Shown here: positions 13,126 through 20,679 of the stretch, one piece after another
How positions within the stretch are numbered: position 1 is the first letter of the stretch
Layout of the letters: the number at the start of each line of letters is the position of its first letter
Source of the DNA: a virus
DNA length: 37,229 nucleotides
Strand: one strand, 5' to 3'
Virus record (IMG/VR): IMGVR_UViG_3300037584_000579
Span: 1-37,229 of that record
The notes under the pieces: generated by a model
What the model was told of the DNA's origin: nothing
Databases searched by the model: none
The model's input: the letters and a program-made list of their open reading frames with translations, nothing else
Position numbers and translations under genes: made by a program

Positions 13126-15024
13126 ATGTGGAGAGATGCTAGGTCTGAATGGGATGTAGAAGCTAGAGACTCTGTAGACTTTTTTCTAGGTAATCATTAT
13201 TCACAAGAAGAATCAGACGCTTTAAGAGCAGTTGGTCAAGGTGATTTTGTTATTGACCGTGTATATGCGGCAATAGAAAAACTAAAATCATTGTTGACTT
13301 CTAGGTCTCCTAAGTATAGTGCGGTAGGTAGAGAAGACTCAGACAGTAGAATATCTAATGTTTGGAGAACTATACTTGAGTATATATGGGATATATCAGA
13401 TGGAGATACTCAATTCAAGCAAGCTGTTCATGATTATGCTACTGCAGGTATGGGTTACTTGTATGCATATATTGACCCTGAAGCTGATTACGGAAGAGGT
13501 GAAGTTAAGTATACTTATGTAGACCCATTTAGAGTTTATGTAGACCCTGCCTCAAGACATCGTTACGCAGACGATGCATCTGGTATTATATTATCTACCA
13601 TCCTAACTGAAGACCAACTTGTAAACATGTATCCACAAGTTGAACCTTTTTTACAAGACCTAGAAACATATTACGATGAAGAAGATTATCCTGAGTCAGG
13701 AAGAAAGAACTCTTCTCAATCTTTTACTCCAGATGTTACATATGAATCAGAATACAACAGGGTTAATAAGTATAGAATACTAGAAAGATTCATGAAAGTA
13801 AAAGTGCCTTTTTATAGGGTATTTAACAAACAAGATGGTTCAGAAGTTATACTAGATGTTGATAAGTATAATCAGTTTATTGAATCAGAGAATGCTCAGT
13901 TGTTAATACAAGCTGAGATGATAGAGATAGTGGAGGTAACTCAAACAAGAATTAAAGTTTGTGCAACTGCAGGTAATATTCTTTTGTACGAACAGATATT
14001 GAATACAGACATATATCCGATTATACCTGTTCCTAATATTTGGACAGGTACACCTTATCCAAAGTCAGATATATCAAAAGTAAAAGATTCACAAAGACTT
14101 TTAAATAAGCTTTTCTCTCTCACTCTCTCACACGCTCAAGCCTCTGCTGGACTAAAGCTTATGGTTCCAGAGGGGAGCGTAGATGATTTGGGGCAGTTGG
14201 AGCAGGATTGGGCTAGGCCTAATGCTGTCATACCTTATAACCCTGAGTTCGGTGCACCTCATTTCCCTGCCCCACAATCATTGTCAGGAGAGTTTTATAA
14301 TTTAATGAGTAGAATAGAGCACTATATAGATTTAAGTTTTGGTATCCCAGAGTTGATGCAGGGTTTTAGAGAATCAGCTCCAGAAACAGTTCGTGGTACT
14401 GCAATGCTTGCTGAAATGGGCGAGACTCGTGGCAAGTCTAAGTTAAGGGATATTGAAGGAAGTTTGACAAGGTTAGGTAAAAGTTTATACAACCTAGCCA
14501 AGGGTCATTACACTTACTCCAAGACGTTTAGAATCGTACAGCCAAACAATGATATTACTCAGTTTACGGTAAATATGTACGATGACAAAAGTCAGGAAAT
14601 TAATGCCATCACAAATAACATCACGGTGGGGCATTATGATGTGAGAATCATATCCGGTTCAACTCTACCCTCAAATAGAATGGCTGAGTATCAGCTTTAC
14701 CTTGAGGCGTTTAGAATGAATCTGGTAGATGATGTCGAGGTTTTAAAGAAAACTGAAATCTTTGACAAAGAAGGTGTCTTACAGCGAAAGGGCCAAATGG
14801 CTCAGATGCAATCTTATATCAAACAACTCGAAGGCCAAGTTAAGAAACTTAGTGGAGACCTCCAGACTGCAGAGCGTGAAACGCTTAATTCAAGAAAGAG
14901 AGCTGAAACTGAGAAGTTCAAGAGCAGGCTTAATGAAATCAAGAATGATACCAAGTTTAAAACTAAGGTTCAAGTTGACAATCTAAAAAGAATTGTTGAT
15001 TCAGAAACACAGGCTGTAAGCTAA
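13126..15024 (+). CDS. Portal protein (P22-like)
   Basis: The dodecameric head vertex channel. From the first ATG it is 632 residues. Portal-like features include an early FFLGNHY, IDRVYAAIEKLKSLLTSRSP, VDPFRVYVDPASRH and DASGII, and the conserved DLSFGIPELMQG helix region; the last 70 residues are a charged coiled coil. The reading frame is open upstream of this ATG back to the TerL stop. Residues encoded from about 13057 (SSIRELEKNEVQKSEVNRQL) look like genuine portal N-terminus, preceded by AGGTAGGTG, but no ATG, GTG or TTG lies there. The start is therefore uncertain and a non-canonical codon (ATT at 13057) is possible. Confidence 0.9.
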   Translation: MWRDARSEWDVEARDSVDFFLGNHYSQEESDALRAVGQGDFVIDRVYAAIEKLKSLLTSRSPKYSAVGREDSDSRISNVWRTILEYIWDISDGDTQFKQAVHDYATAGMGYLYAYIDPEADYGRGEVKYTYVDPFRVYVDPASRHRYADDASGIILSTILTEDQLVNMYPQVEPFLQDLETYYDEEDYPESGRKNSSQSFTPDVTYESEYNRVNKYRILERFMKVKVPFYRVFNKQDGSEVILDVDKYNQFIESENAQLLIQAEMIEIVEVTQTRIKVCATAGNILLYEQILNTDIYPIIPVPNIWTGTPYPKSDISKVKDSQRLLNKLFSLTLSHAQASAGLKLMVPEGSVDDLGQLEQDWARPNAVIPYNPEFGAPHFPAPQSLSGEFYNLMSRIEHYIDLSFGIPELMQGFRESAPETVRGTAMLAEMGETRGKSKLRDIEGSLTRLGKSLYNLAKGHYTYSKTFRIVQPNNDITQFTVNMYDDKSQEINAITNNITVGHYDVRIISGSTLPSNRMAEYQLYLEAFRMNLVDDVEVLKKTEIFDKEGVLQRKGQMAQMQSYIKQLEGQVKKLSGDLQTAERETLNSRKRAETEKFKSRLNEIKNDTKFKTKVQVDNLKRIVDSETQAVS

Positions 15025-15083
15025 TGAAAACAGAAGTAGTGGGAACAATTCCCGGTTCTGCTTTTACAGACATCTTTAATTAG
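15024..15083 (+). CDS. Possible 19-residue coupled peptide
   Basis: A minimal frame begins at an ATG overlapping the portal stop (TAATG) and encodes MKTEVVGTIPGSAFTDIFN. The overlap is the same as at many real gene junctions here, but the length is too small for any other support. It may only be a re-initiation artefact. Confidence 0.2.
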   Translation: MKTEVVGTIPGSAFTDIFN

Positions 15084-15115
15084 GTGATGCTAACTAAAAG
15101 AAATCGAGGAATATA

Positions 15116-15871
15116 ATGGATAACACTATGCACGAAAATACCACAATAGAAGGCGTGGAAGGCGAAGTTTTAGAACAAGTTGTTGAGCCAGAACAGGTAG
15201 GAGGAGAAGCTCCAGCACCTGCAGGAGAAGAAGTTGTAGATGAAGCTAAGAAGTTTCAATCAATGTATGACAAGAAATCTGCTGATTATGATAAGCTTAA
15301 TAATGAAATCGAGGAGCTTCGTAAGTATCAACAGTTGGGAAAAGTTTTACAAGACAGACCCGATGTTGTTGAGGCTATGAGAAACACACTTAGTGGTAAT
15401 ACGGCTAGTAAGCAAGAAGAACCAAAGGTTACAGAAGATTCTTTTGACCCTTGGGAGGCTTATTACAAGCCGGGTTCTCCCTCTTATGAGATGAGGGTGA
15501 AACAAGAAAAGGCTGTTGCTCAGCAAGCTGTTCAAGAACAGATGGCAGGGTTTCAGCAACAAATGGCAATTAACAACCTTAAGCAAGACCTAGCTACTAA
15601 GCATGGCATTACAGACCCGAATATGGCTGATGACTTTATACAGTTTGCTACTACTCCTAGGGAAGAACTTCCTTTGGATATGTTAGTAGATGTATACAGA
15701 AGACATAAAGGTGGAGAAGAAAAAGTTTCGCCAAACTTAGAAGCTGTTCAAAAGACTAAGACTATTCCAACTACGGCTGGTGTAGTTCAAGGTTCTGCTC
15801 CTGAACAACCTAATGAATTAGAAGATGTTTGGAAGGGCGTTATGAACATTTCAAATAGAAAACAAATATAA
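15116..15871 (+). CDS. Capsid scaffold protein
   Basis: A 251-residue, acidic, low-complexity and helical protein between portal and major capsid genes, the standard scaffold position. An acidic N-terminus rich in Glu/Val/Pro leads to a coiled-coil stretch (KKSADYDKLNNEIEELRKYQ), a Gln-rich helix (AVAQQAVQEQMAGFQQQMA) and a short C-terminus that would contact capsid subunits. The ATG has GAGG six bases upstream. No protease gene is evident beside it. Assignment rests on position and composition. Confidence 0.75.
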   Translation: MDNTMHENTTIEGVEGEVLEQVVEPEQVGGEAPAPAGEEVVDEAKKFQSMYDKKSADYDKLNNEIEELRKYQQLGKVLQDRPDVVEAMRNTLSGNTASKQEEPKVTEDSFDPWEAYYKPGSPSYEMRVKQEKAVAQQAVQEQMAGFQQQMAINNLKQDLATKHGITDPNMADDFIQFATTPREELPLDMLVDVYRRHKGGEEKVSPNLEAVQKTKTIPTTAGVVQGSAPEQPNELEDVWKGVMNISNRKQI

Positions 15872-15884
15872 CAAGGAGTCCTAA

Positions 15885-17183
15885 ATGGCAACTTACAAAC
15901 AAGGAATTGTGAATGTTGGCGACCCGGGTACAGCCGCTTCAGGCTTTCACACTCGGAGACTGTTCAATTTCTCAGACCGTGTAGCGGAGTTGGCTCCAGA
16001 TGAATCACCTTTTTTCGTGTATCTCTCTAAGGTAGCTAAAGTTCCTACGGATGACCCTCAATTCCGATTTTTAGAAGACAGAACTAAAATTCAAATGACC
16101 GATCGTTCTTTCTTAATTAACGGGGATGTTACTATCCCAGCGGCAGGATTATCAGCTGTCTATAATATAGACGGAGCAACAGTTGATTGGTTGCTTAAAG
16201 GTATGGTGGTTGCAGTTGGTCAAGAAACAGCGGCTAACGCACCTAATACTGTAATACTTAGAGTTGAGTCTAAGCCTGAAAGCGGTCAGTTAACAATGAA
16301 AACAATAGCTGGCTCAGATGGAGGAGTAAACATTAATGATGCTAAATGTACTGTTATTGGTACATCCTTTACTGAAGGTTCTGGAGGGCCAGATGTTTTT
16401 TCTCAAGAGCTTGATAATGACTTTGGGTTTACTCAAATCTTTAAAACAGCTTGTGAAATGTCTAATACAGCAAGAGCAACTCGCTATCGTGGATACGCAG
16501 ATGATTTCCAAAGAATTTGGAATCTTAAACTTCGTGAGCACAAAGTAGATATTGAGCGTGCTATGTTATTTGGACAACGTGCAAGCGTTGGAGGTGCTCA
16601 GTATACTGAGGGTATAGCAGGTCACATTATTGCTAATGGAACACCTAGCACAGAAAATCTTGATTTGACATACTCAGAAGGAGCACCTTATTTTAGGTCT
16701 GCTACAACATCTGAACTAACATACGACAGAATACTATCTGATTTTGAAGTAGTATATGACCCTGCTCGTGGTGGTTCTGATTCAAAATTAGCTCTTGCTA
16801 GTTTACCTGTAATTACATATTTTAACAAAATGGATTCTTCTTTTATAGACCAATCCGTTACAGGTCAGTTAAGATATAATATGGAAAAAGCAACTGGTTC
16901 TTTTGGTCATACTGTATTGCAAGTTGAGACTATTCACGGTACAATGAATCTAGTTAAGGAGCCTCTGTTTAGGGGGTTTGCTTCTGGTTTCTTATGTATG
17001 GTTGATATGGATAACGTAGCTTATAGACCATTAGTAGGTAACGGAGTTAATCGTGACACTCAAATCATGACTAATGTTCAGTCTGCTGATGAAGACCTTC
17101 GTAAAGATATGATTCTAACAGAGGCTGGATTGGAAGTTTCTCTTCCTGAAAGTCACTACTTAATCAACTTAGAAGGAGTTTAA
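15885..17183 (+). CDS. Major capsid protein (HK97 fold, SU10-like)
   Basis: A 432-residue protein with a strong AAGGAG ribosome binding site, directly after the scaffold. The opening RVAELAPDESPFFVYLSKV resembles the SU10/DUF5309-type capsid proteins of podoviruses. A central helix-rich part (HKVDIERAMLFGQRASVGG) with repeated Gly/Thr loops and a closing LRKDMILTEAGLEVSLPESH segment, the typical spine and C-terminal turn, support this. It forms the icosahedral shell. The exact family is from memory; the role as capsid is secure from order and size. Confidence 0.88.
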   Translation: MATYKQGIVNVGDPGTAASGFHTRRLFNFSDRVAELAPDESPFFVYLSKVAKVPTDDPQFRFLEDRTKIQMTDRSFLINGDVTIPAAGLSAVYNIDGATVDWLLKGMVVAVGQETAANAPNTVILRVESKPESGQLTMKTIAGSDGGVNINDAKCTVIGTSFTEGSGGPDVFSQELDNDFGFTQIFKTACEMSNTARATRYRGYADDFQRIWNLKLREHKVDIERAMLFGQRASVGGAQYTEGIAGHIIANGTPSTENLDLTYSEGAPYFRSATTSELTYDRILSDFEVVYDPARGGSDSKLALASLPVITYFNKMDSSFIDQSVTGQLRYNMEKATGSFGHTVLQVETIHGTMNLVKEPLFRGFASGFLCMVDMDNVAYRPLVGNGVNRDTQIMTNVQSADEDLRKDMILTEAGLEVSLPESHYLINLEGV

Positions 17184-17185
17184 TA

Positions 17186-17641
17186 ATGGCTAGAGCAAGT
17201 TACTTAGAACAAAACAGCGAAGCTACTTTTGGTCACAAAAAGAAAGTGGTTAAGCTTGGAGCCACATACCAGCTTTTAGAAAAAGATAGTGGTAAGATAT
17301 TTATGCTTAATTCAGCTACTGAATTTGTTACTACATTACCTGCTATTAAAGATGCTGGTGCTGGTTGGTACTGCAAAATAGTTGTTGATGCCGCACCTGC
17401 TTCTGCTTCTTATACAGTTGTAGAAAAAGCGGCTGATGACACCGATGTAATTATTGTAAATGGTATTAATGAGCTAGAAGTTGACACAAGCGACGATGGC
17501 CCATATAGTGCTGGTTGCACAACTATAACCTTTGCAGATGGCGTAGCTGTCCAAGGAGACTTTATAGATATTTGGTGCGATGGTGAAAACTATTATGTTT
17601 CAGGTCAAACCAAAGCAGACGGTGGAATAAGCGTAGCATAA
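17186..17641 (+). CDS. Head decoration/stabilising protein
   Basis: A 151-residue, beta-rich protein two bases after the capsid gene. The pattern GKIFMLNSATEFVTTLPAI...GAGWYCKIVV and the closing GDFIDIWCDGENYYVSGQT are seen in many small phage proteins encoded behind capsid genes, which cover the capsid surface and have an immunoglobulin or beta-tulip-like fold. No ribosome binding site stands out beyond GAAGGAG within the capsid gene end. The call is by position and fold style. Confidence 0.7.
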   Translation: MARASYLEQNSEATFGHKKKVVKLGATYQLLEKDSGKIFMLNSATEFVTTLPAIKDAGAGWYCKIVVDAAPASASYTVVEKAADDTDVIIVNGINELEVDTSDDGPYSAGCTTITFADGVAVQGDFIDIWCDGENYYVSGQTKADGGISVA

Positions 17642-17677
17642 ACTGAATAAATAAAGTTAAGCAGTAATTAGAACTGT

Positions 17678-17705
17678 GGGGGTTATCGTATAAAGGATAG
17701 CCCCC
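17678..17705 (+). other. Strong RNA hairpin after the capsid genes
   Basis: GGGGGTTATC (17678-17687) pairs with GATAGCCCCC (17696-17705), one G-T wobble, 8-base loop. No U-run follows (GAATCTAAAAAGG comes next). It may protect or punctuate the highly expressed capsid mRNA rather than terminate fully. Confidence 0.6.
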
Positions 17706-17724
17706 GAATCTAAAAAGGAATAAT

Positions 17725-17970
17725 ATGAATTGTGTACATTGTAAAAACCCAAATCCTGAAAGATGGTTCTACTGCAGAGCTTGTGGTAAGAAAGCATCTG
17801 AAGCTATATTTACAACTAACTTATATATGATGAGTGAAGCTGGGAAGAGAAGTGACATAGAATTTTCTGAAGTTAGTATGGATAGTCATATAGACCAGAT
17901 GAAGAAAGAAAAAACAAAGAAGTTAAACAACGTGTGGAAAGAAAGAGTAAGACAGGCAGGTGTTAATTAA
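17725..17970 (+). CDS. Zinc-ribbon protein, 81 aa
   Basis: A double-psi zinc ribbon at the N-terminus (CVHC at residues 3-6 and CRAC at 17-20, with the typical RWFYC spacing) followed by a charged helical tail (DQMKKEKTKKLNNVWKERV). Start with AAGGA upstream. It sits between capsid and adaptor genes and is coupled to the next gene by TAATG. The role is unknown; a small assembly or host-interaction factor is possible. Confidence 0.65.
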   Translation: MNCVHCKNPNPERWFYCRACGKKASEAIFTTNLYMMSEAGKRSDIEFSEVSMDSHIDQMKKEKTKKLNNVWKERVRQAGVN

Positions 17971-19283
17971 TGGCAACGTTTGAAGCACAAGTAGAAGGAT
18001 TAACAAGTTTATCAATAGATGGCAGTAGTGCCCCTACTCAAGCTGAGTTAACTCAGTTTTTAACTGATGGTGCGGCTGAGGTTATCAATGCGATGCCAAG
18101 GTCTTTGAAGTTTCTTTGTGCAACTGAGGATACATTTACAAGTACAGCAGTTGGTAGTGAAGCAGAAACCTTAGAGTCTAGTTCTGTTATATCAGTTACT
18201 AGAAACGATGGTACTATAGACCAGCCATGCAGAGAGATTCCTGCATTGCTTAGAGGTAGGGCATCAGATAGTGACGATATGATAGCGGCTACAGCTACAG
18301 ACCCTGTGTACTATGTTTATAATGGTAAGCTAAATGCTTTGCCTGCTTCAGGTAGCTGTAAATATTTAGAGGTTAATAACCCAGCAGTAGCTTTTGGAGA
18401 TTCTTCTATAAGTAATTTTCCAGATGAATATGAATATTTAGTCCCATTGTATGCTTCTGTAAAAGCATTAAGTAATAAGTTAAATACATTAATTAAATCA
18501 GATTTAAGTATATCTGCATCAGCACCAAGTGCACCTAGTTTAGCTACTGTTTCATATTCAGATGCTACAAATGCAGATGCAAGTGCTGTTGCAGTTGGCT
18601 CGGTTACCGTATCTTCTGTAACAAAAGCTGATATGGGTGGAAATGTACCTTCTTATACTGCACCTGTTGTAGGTGGAGCAACTGAAGAGATTACGGCTAC
18701 TATTACTGCAGGTACTTCTGGAACAGATGCTGACCAAATAGATGTTACTGATTGGTGGGAAGTTTTAGGTGATATGATTGAAACAGATGAAGATACAGAG
18801 CTTGCTCAGTTGCAGTTAGGAAAACTTAATTCTTACGTAGATGCTTATAGGTCTGCTTTGCAAAACCAATTAAATATATTTAACAAAGATAATGCTAGGT
18901 ATCAAGCAAATGTTCAAGCTGAATTAGCAAAAAAACAAGCTGATTTACAGGTAGCCTTAAGACAGGCTCAGATAGATGCGGCTGATGCACAGCAAGAATC
19001 TGCTCAGTCTACAGATGTGGCTAAGTTTAATAAAGCTCAAGACCAAGCATTAGCATTGCAAAACAAAGCTAATGGATTGCAAGCGACTATCCAAAATAAC
19101 GATGATTTAGTACAAAAATTTTTAGCTGAATTAAATAAGTATAGTGCTCAAGTAAACTCAGAAGTGCAAGCTTATGGACAAAATTTAGCAAACAATGCCC
19201 AATCTTATCAAAATTATCTTCAGCAACAAGCTAAGTTGCAAGCTGATTACGATAAAGGCATACAACTTATGAGAGGTGGGTAA
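17970..19283 (+). CDS. Structural protein with adaptor-like N-terminus and long coiled coil
   Basis: A 437-residue protein. Residues 20-60 (TQFLTDGAAEVINAMPRSL) resemble the N-terminal helices of podoviral head-tail adaptors. The middle is Ser/Thr/Ala-rich low-complexity sequence, and residues 280-430 form an extended Gln/Ala-rich coiled coil ending in MRGG. Such proteins occur between capsid and tail genes in marine phages. It may be a head-tail connector or a fibrous tail component. It is coupled by TAATG on both sides. Confidence 0.6.
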   Translation: MATFEAQVEGLTSLSIDGSSAPTQAELTQFLTDGAAEVINAMPRSLKFLCATEDTFTSTAVGSEAETLESSSVISVTRNDGTIDQPCREIPALLRGRASDSDDMIAATATDPVYYVYNGKLNALPASGSCKYLEVNNPAVAFGDSSISNFPDEYEYLVPLYASVKALSNKLNTLIKSDLSISASAPSAPSLATVSYSDATNADASAVAVGSVTVSSVTKADMGGNVPSYTAPVVGGATEEITATITAGTSGTDADQIDVTDWWEVLGDMIETDEDTELAQLQLGKLNSYVDAYRSALQNQLNIFNKDNARYQANVQAELAKKQADLQVALRQAQIDAADAQQESAQSTDVAKFNKAQDQALALQNKANGLQATIQNNDDLVQKFLAELNKYSAQVNSEVQAYGQNLANNAQSYQNYLQQQAKLQADYDKGIQLMRGG

Positions 19284-19468
19284 TGTCTAAGACAGTAGTA
19301 TCATTAAACTCTTCTCCTTCTTTTACTGCGGTGTCGTTAAATACTTCACCATCTTTAACATTAGTTACTTTACCAACTTCTATTACTTGGCTTAGGTCTG
19401 GTTTTTGGGAAAGTTTTAATATACATAACTGGGAAGATACTATTGCAGTATGGAATGAGGCTGAGTAA
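19283..19468 (+). CDS. Small structural-region protein, 61 aa
   Basis: Begins with a twice-repeated motif (VVSLNSSPSFTAVSLNTSPSLTLVTLP), then WLRSGFWESFNIHNWEDTIAVWNEAE. TAATG overlaps mark both ends. The Trp-rich end recalls the 43-residue protein encoded at 20545. Probably a minor virion or fibre-attachment protein; no family recognised. Confidence 0.6.
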   Translation: MSKTVVSLNSSPSFTAVSLNTSPSLTLVTLPTSITWLRSGFWESFNIHNWEDTIAVWNEAE

Positions 19469-19776
19469 TGGCAGTAAACAGGCTAAATGTAAAAAAGATT
19501 ATTAGTAGGGTAAGGCAGGTTTTTCCTGACGCACCTGAAACTTATATTATAAATTTAATTAACGAATGTTTAGTAGACCTTGGAAAGTATTCAACTAAGG
19601 TTGAGTATGCAAAGACAACTACGGTAGCAGACCAGCAATGGTATACATTAAGCGATGCTAACTCTGGTATTGATGTCAACAAAGTATTTAGAGTTGATTT
19701 TATGGATTCTAGTGGAGAGTATGTCAAGATACCAAGGTTATTAGATGGTGAAATATTAACGATGGACATAGACTGA
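19468..19776 (+). CDS. Head-tail adaptor, N-terminal part
   Basis: A 102-residue protein starting with KKIISRVRQVFPDAPETYIINLINECLVDL, the helical opening of gp4/gp11-type adaptors (predicted; split here to VKKIISRVRQVFPDAPE and YIINLINECL for reading), then beta sequence WYTLSD and VFRVDF. It stops in TGA overlapping the ATG of the next gene, whose sequence looks like the missing second half of the same adaptor. Either the adaptor is made as two chains or the reading frame is joined by frameshift. Confidence 0.65.
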   Translation: MAVNRLNVKKIISRVRQVFPDAPETYIINLINECLVDLGKYSTKVEYAKTTTVADQQWYTLSDANSGIDVNKVFRVDFMDSSGEYVKIPRLLDGEILTMDID

Positions 19777-20207
19777 TGGCAAGTACTTATACTCATCCAG
19801 AACATAAGATTGCATATTTTGTAAAAGGCAATCATTTAGCTATAGTAACAACAAGAGGAGAAACATCTGGAACAACTCATTCTCTTGAAGGTCAGTACAA
19901 ACCAATAGATGAAGCAGTAACAAATGGAGTTCTTATACATTACTATGCTGAGCCAGATTCTGTATCAGCTATTACAGATATTCCAGATGTAGACAACGTG
20001 TTTCATCCTGCTATCATAGACTTTGTAAAAGCAAAGCTATATGAAGATAAAGCAGGAAAGTCAAATGACCCAAACATATCTTCAGTAAGTATGAATTTAG
20101 CTAGTGTTCATCAAAGAAATTTTTTGGAATCCGTTAAGAAAAACGGTGCTAGGAAAAGAGAAAAGGTAGGTGGCACTAGGATGATATTACCACCAGACCT
20201 AACTTAA
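19776..20207 (+). CDS. Head-tail adaptor, C-terminal part
   Basis: A 143-residue protein starting at the TGATG junction. It opens with beta-like FVKGNHLAIVTTRGET, continues with GVLIHYYAEPDSV and DIPDVDNVFHPAIIDFVKAKLYEDKAG, and ends in a basic tail. That order (aromatic YY strand, IP-x-x-(Y/F)H-x-x-(L/I), then a helix) is what is expected of the C-terminal half of an adaptor in which the upstream gene supplies the N-terminal half. It follows the coiled-coil structural gene and precedes the spike base gene. Confidence 0.6.
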   Translation: MASTYTHPEHKIAYFVKGNHLAIVTTRGETSGTTHSLEGQYKPIDEAVTNGVLIHYYAEPDSVSAITDIPDVDNVFHPAIIDFVKAKLYEDKAGKSNDPNISSVSMNLASVHQRNFLESVKKNGARKREKVGGTRMILPPDLT

Positions 20208-20263
20208 ATCAACATGCCCATGAGAAAAGTCAAGCTCGGTAAGGCATAAGAAGGAGAAACAAG

Positions 20264-20545
20264 ATGGCTAGTTCTATTAATAAATATTCAGTAGTAGAAT
20301 CTCTCAATCAGATGATTTACGAGAGTGCAACTGCGGTAACTGCTGTTCATGCAGGTTCAGATCAAACTTTATCAGGCTCTCATACAGCTTTATATGTAGG
20401 TGTTGGTGGTGATGTAGTTCTTACTTTACAATCTGGTAGCGATGCAACTTTTACAAATTTAGCAAGTGGTCAAATACTACCTGTTAAGTTTACTGCAATC
20501 AAAGCAACAAATACGACAGCAACTAATATGCTGGCATTGAAATAA
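20264..20545 (+). CDS. Spike base protein-like, 93 aa
   Basis: A compact beta protein with LYVGVGGDVVLTLQSGSDATF followed by NLASGQILPVKFTAIKATNTT and TNMLALK. This matches the RCAP_Rcc01079-type spike base family found at the base of tail spikes or fibres. It has AAGGAG upstream and is directly upstream of the fibre gene with one tiny gene in between, consistent with a fibre-anchoring role. Confidence 0.72.
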   Translation: MASSINKYSVVESLNQMIYESATAVTAVHAGSDQTLSGSHTALYVGVGGDVVLTLQSGSDATFTNLASGQILPVKFTAIKATNTTATNMLALK

Positions 20546-20676
20546 TGTTAGGCGGTATTAGGACTACTATAGTTAACTTTGCTCAGATGATAGCCGATAT
20601 AGGCTGGGCTGGAGCAGAGGCTATACAGTTAAAATGGCAAGATGCAACAACTAATTGGGAAGATTACACAGGATAA
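20545..20676 (+). CDS. Small tail-region protein, 43 aa
   Basis: Begins at ATG overlapping the previous stop (TAATG). The hydrophobic N-terminus (MLGGIRTTIVNFAQMIADIG) is followed by LKWQDATTNWEDYTG. The Trp-rich end, W-x-x-(A/E)...NWED, resembles that of the 61-residue protein at 19283. It may be a fibre adaptor. The stop lies three bases before the fibre gene. Confidence 0.55.
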   Translation: MLGGIRTTIVNFAQMIADIGWAGAEAIQLKWQDATTNWEDYTG

Positions 20677-20679
20677 ATT

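Noticed and set aside
20208-20263. Eleven-residue frame MPMRKVKLGKA upstream of the spike base gene
   Set aside because: The opening resembles a widespread small phage protein start, but the frame stops after 11 codons and has no ribosome binding site; possibly a remnant, not supported as a gene.
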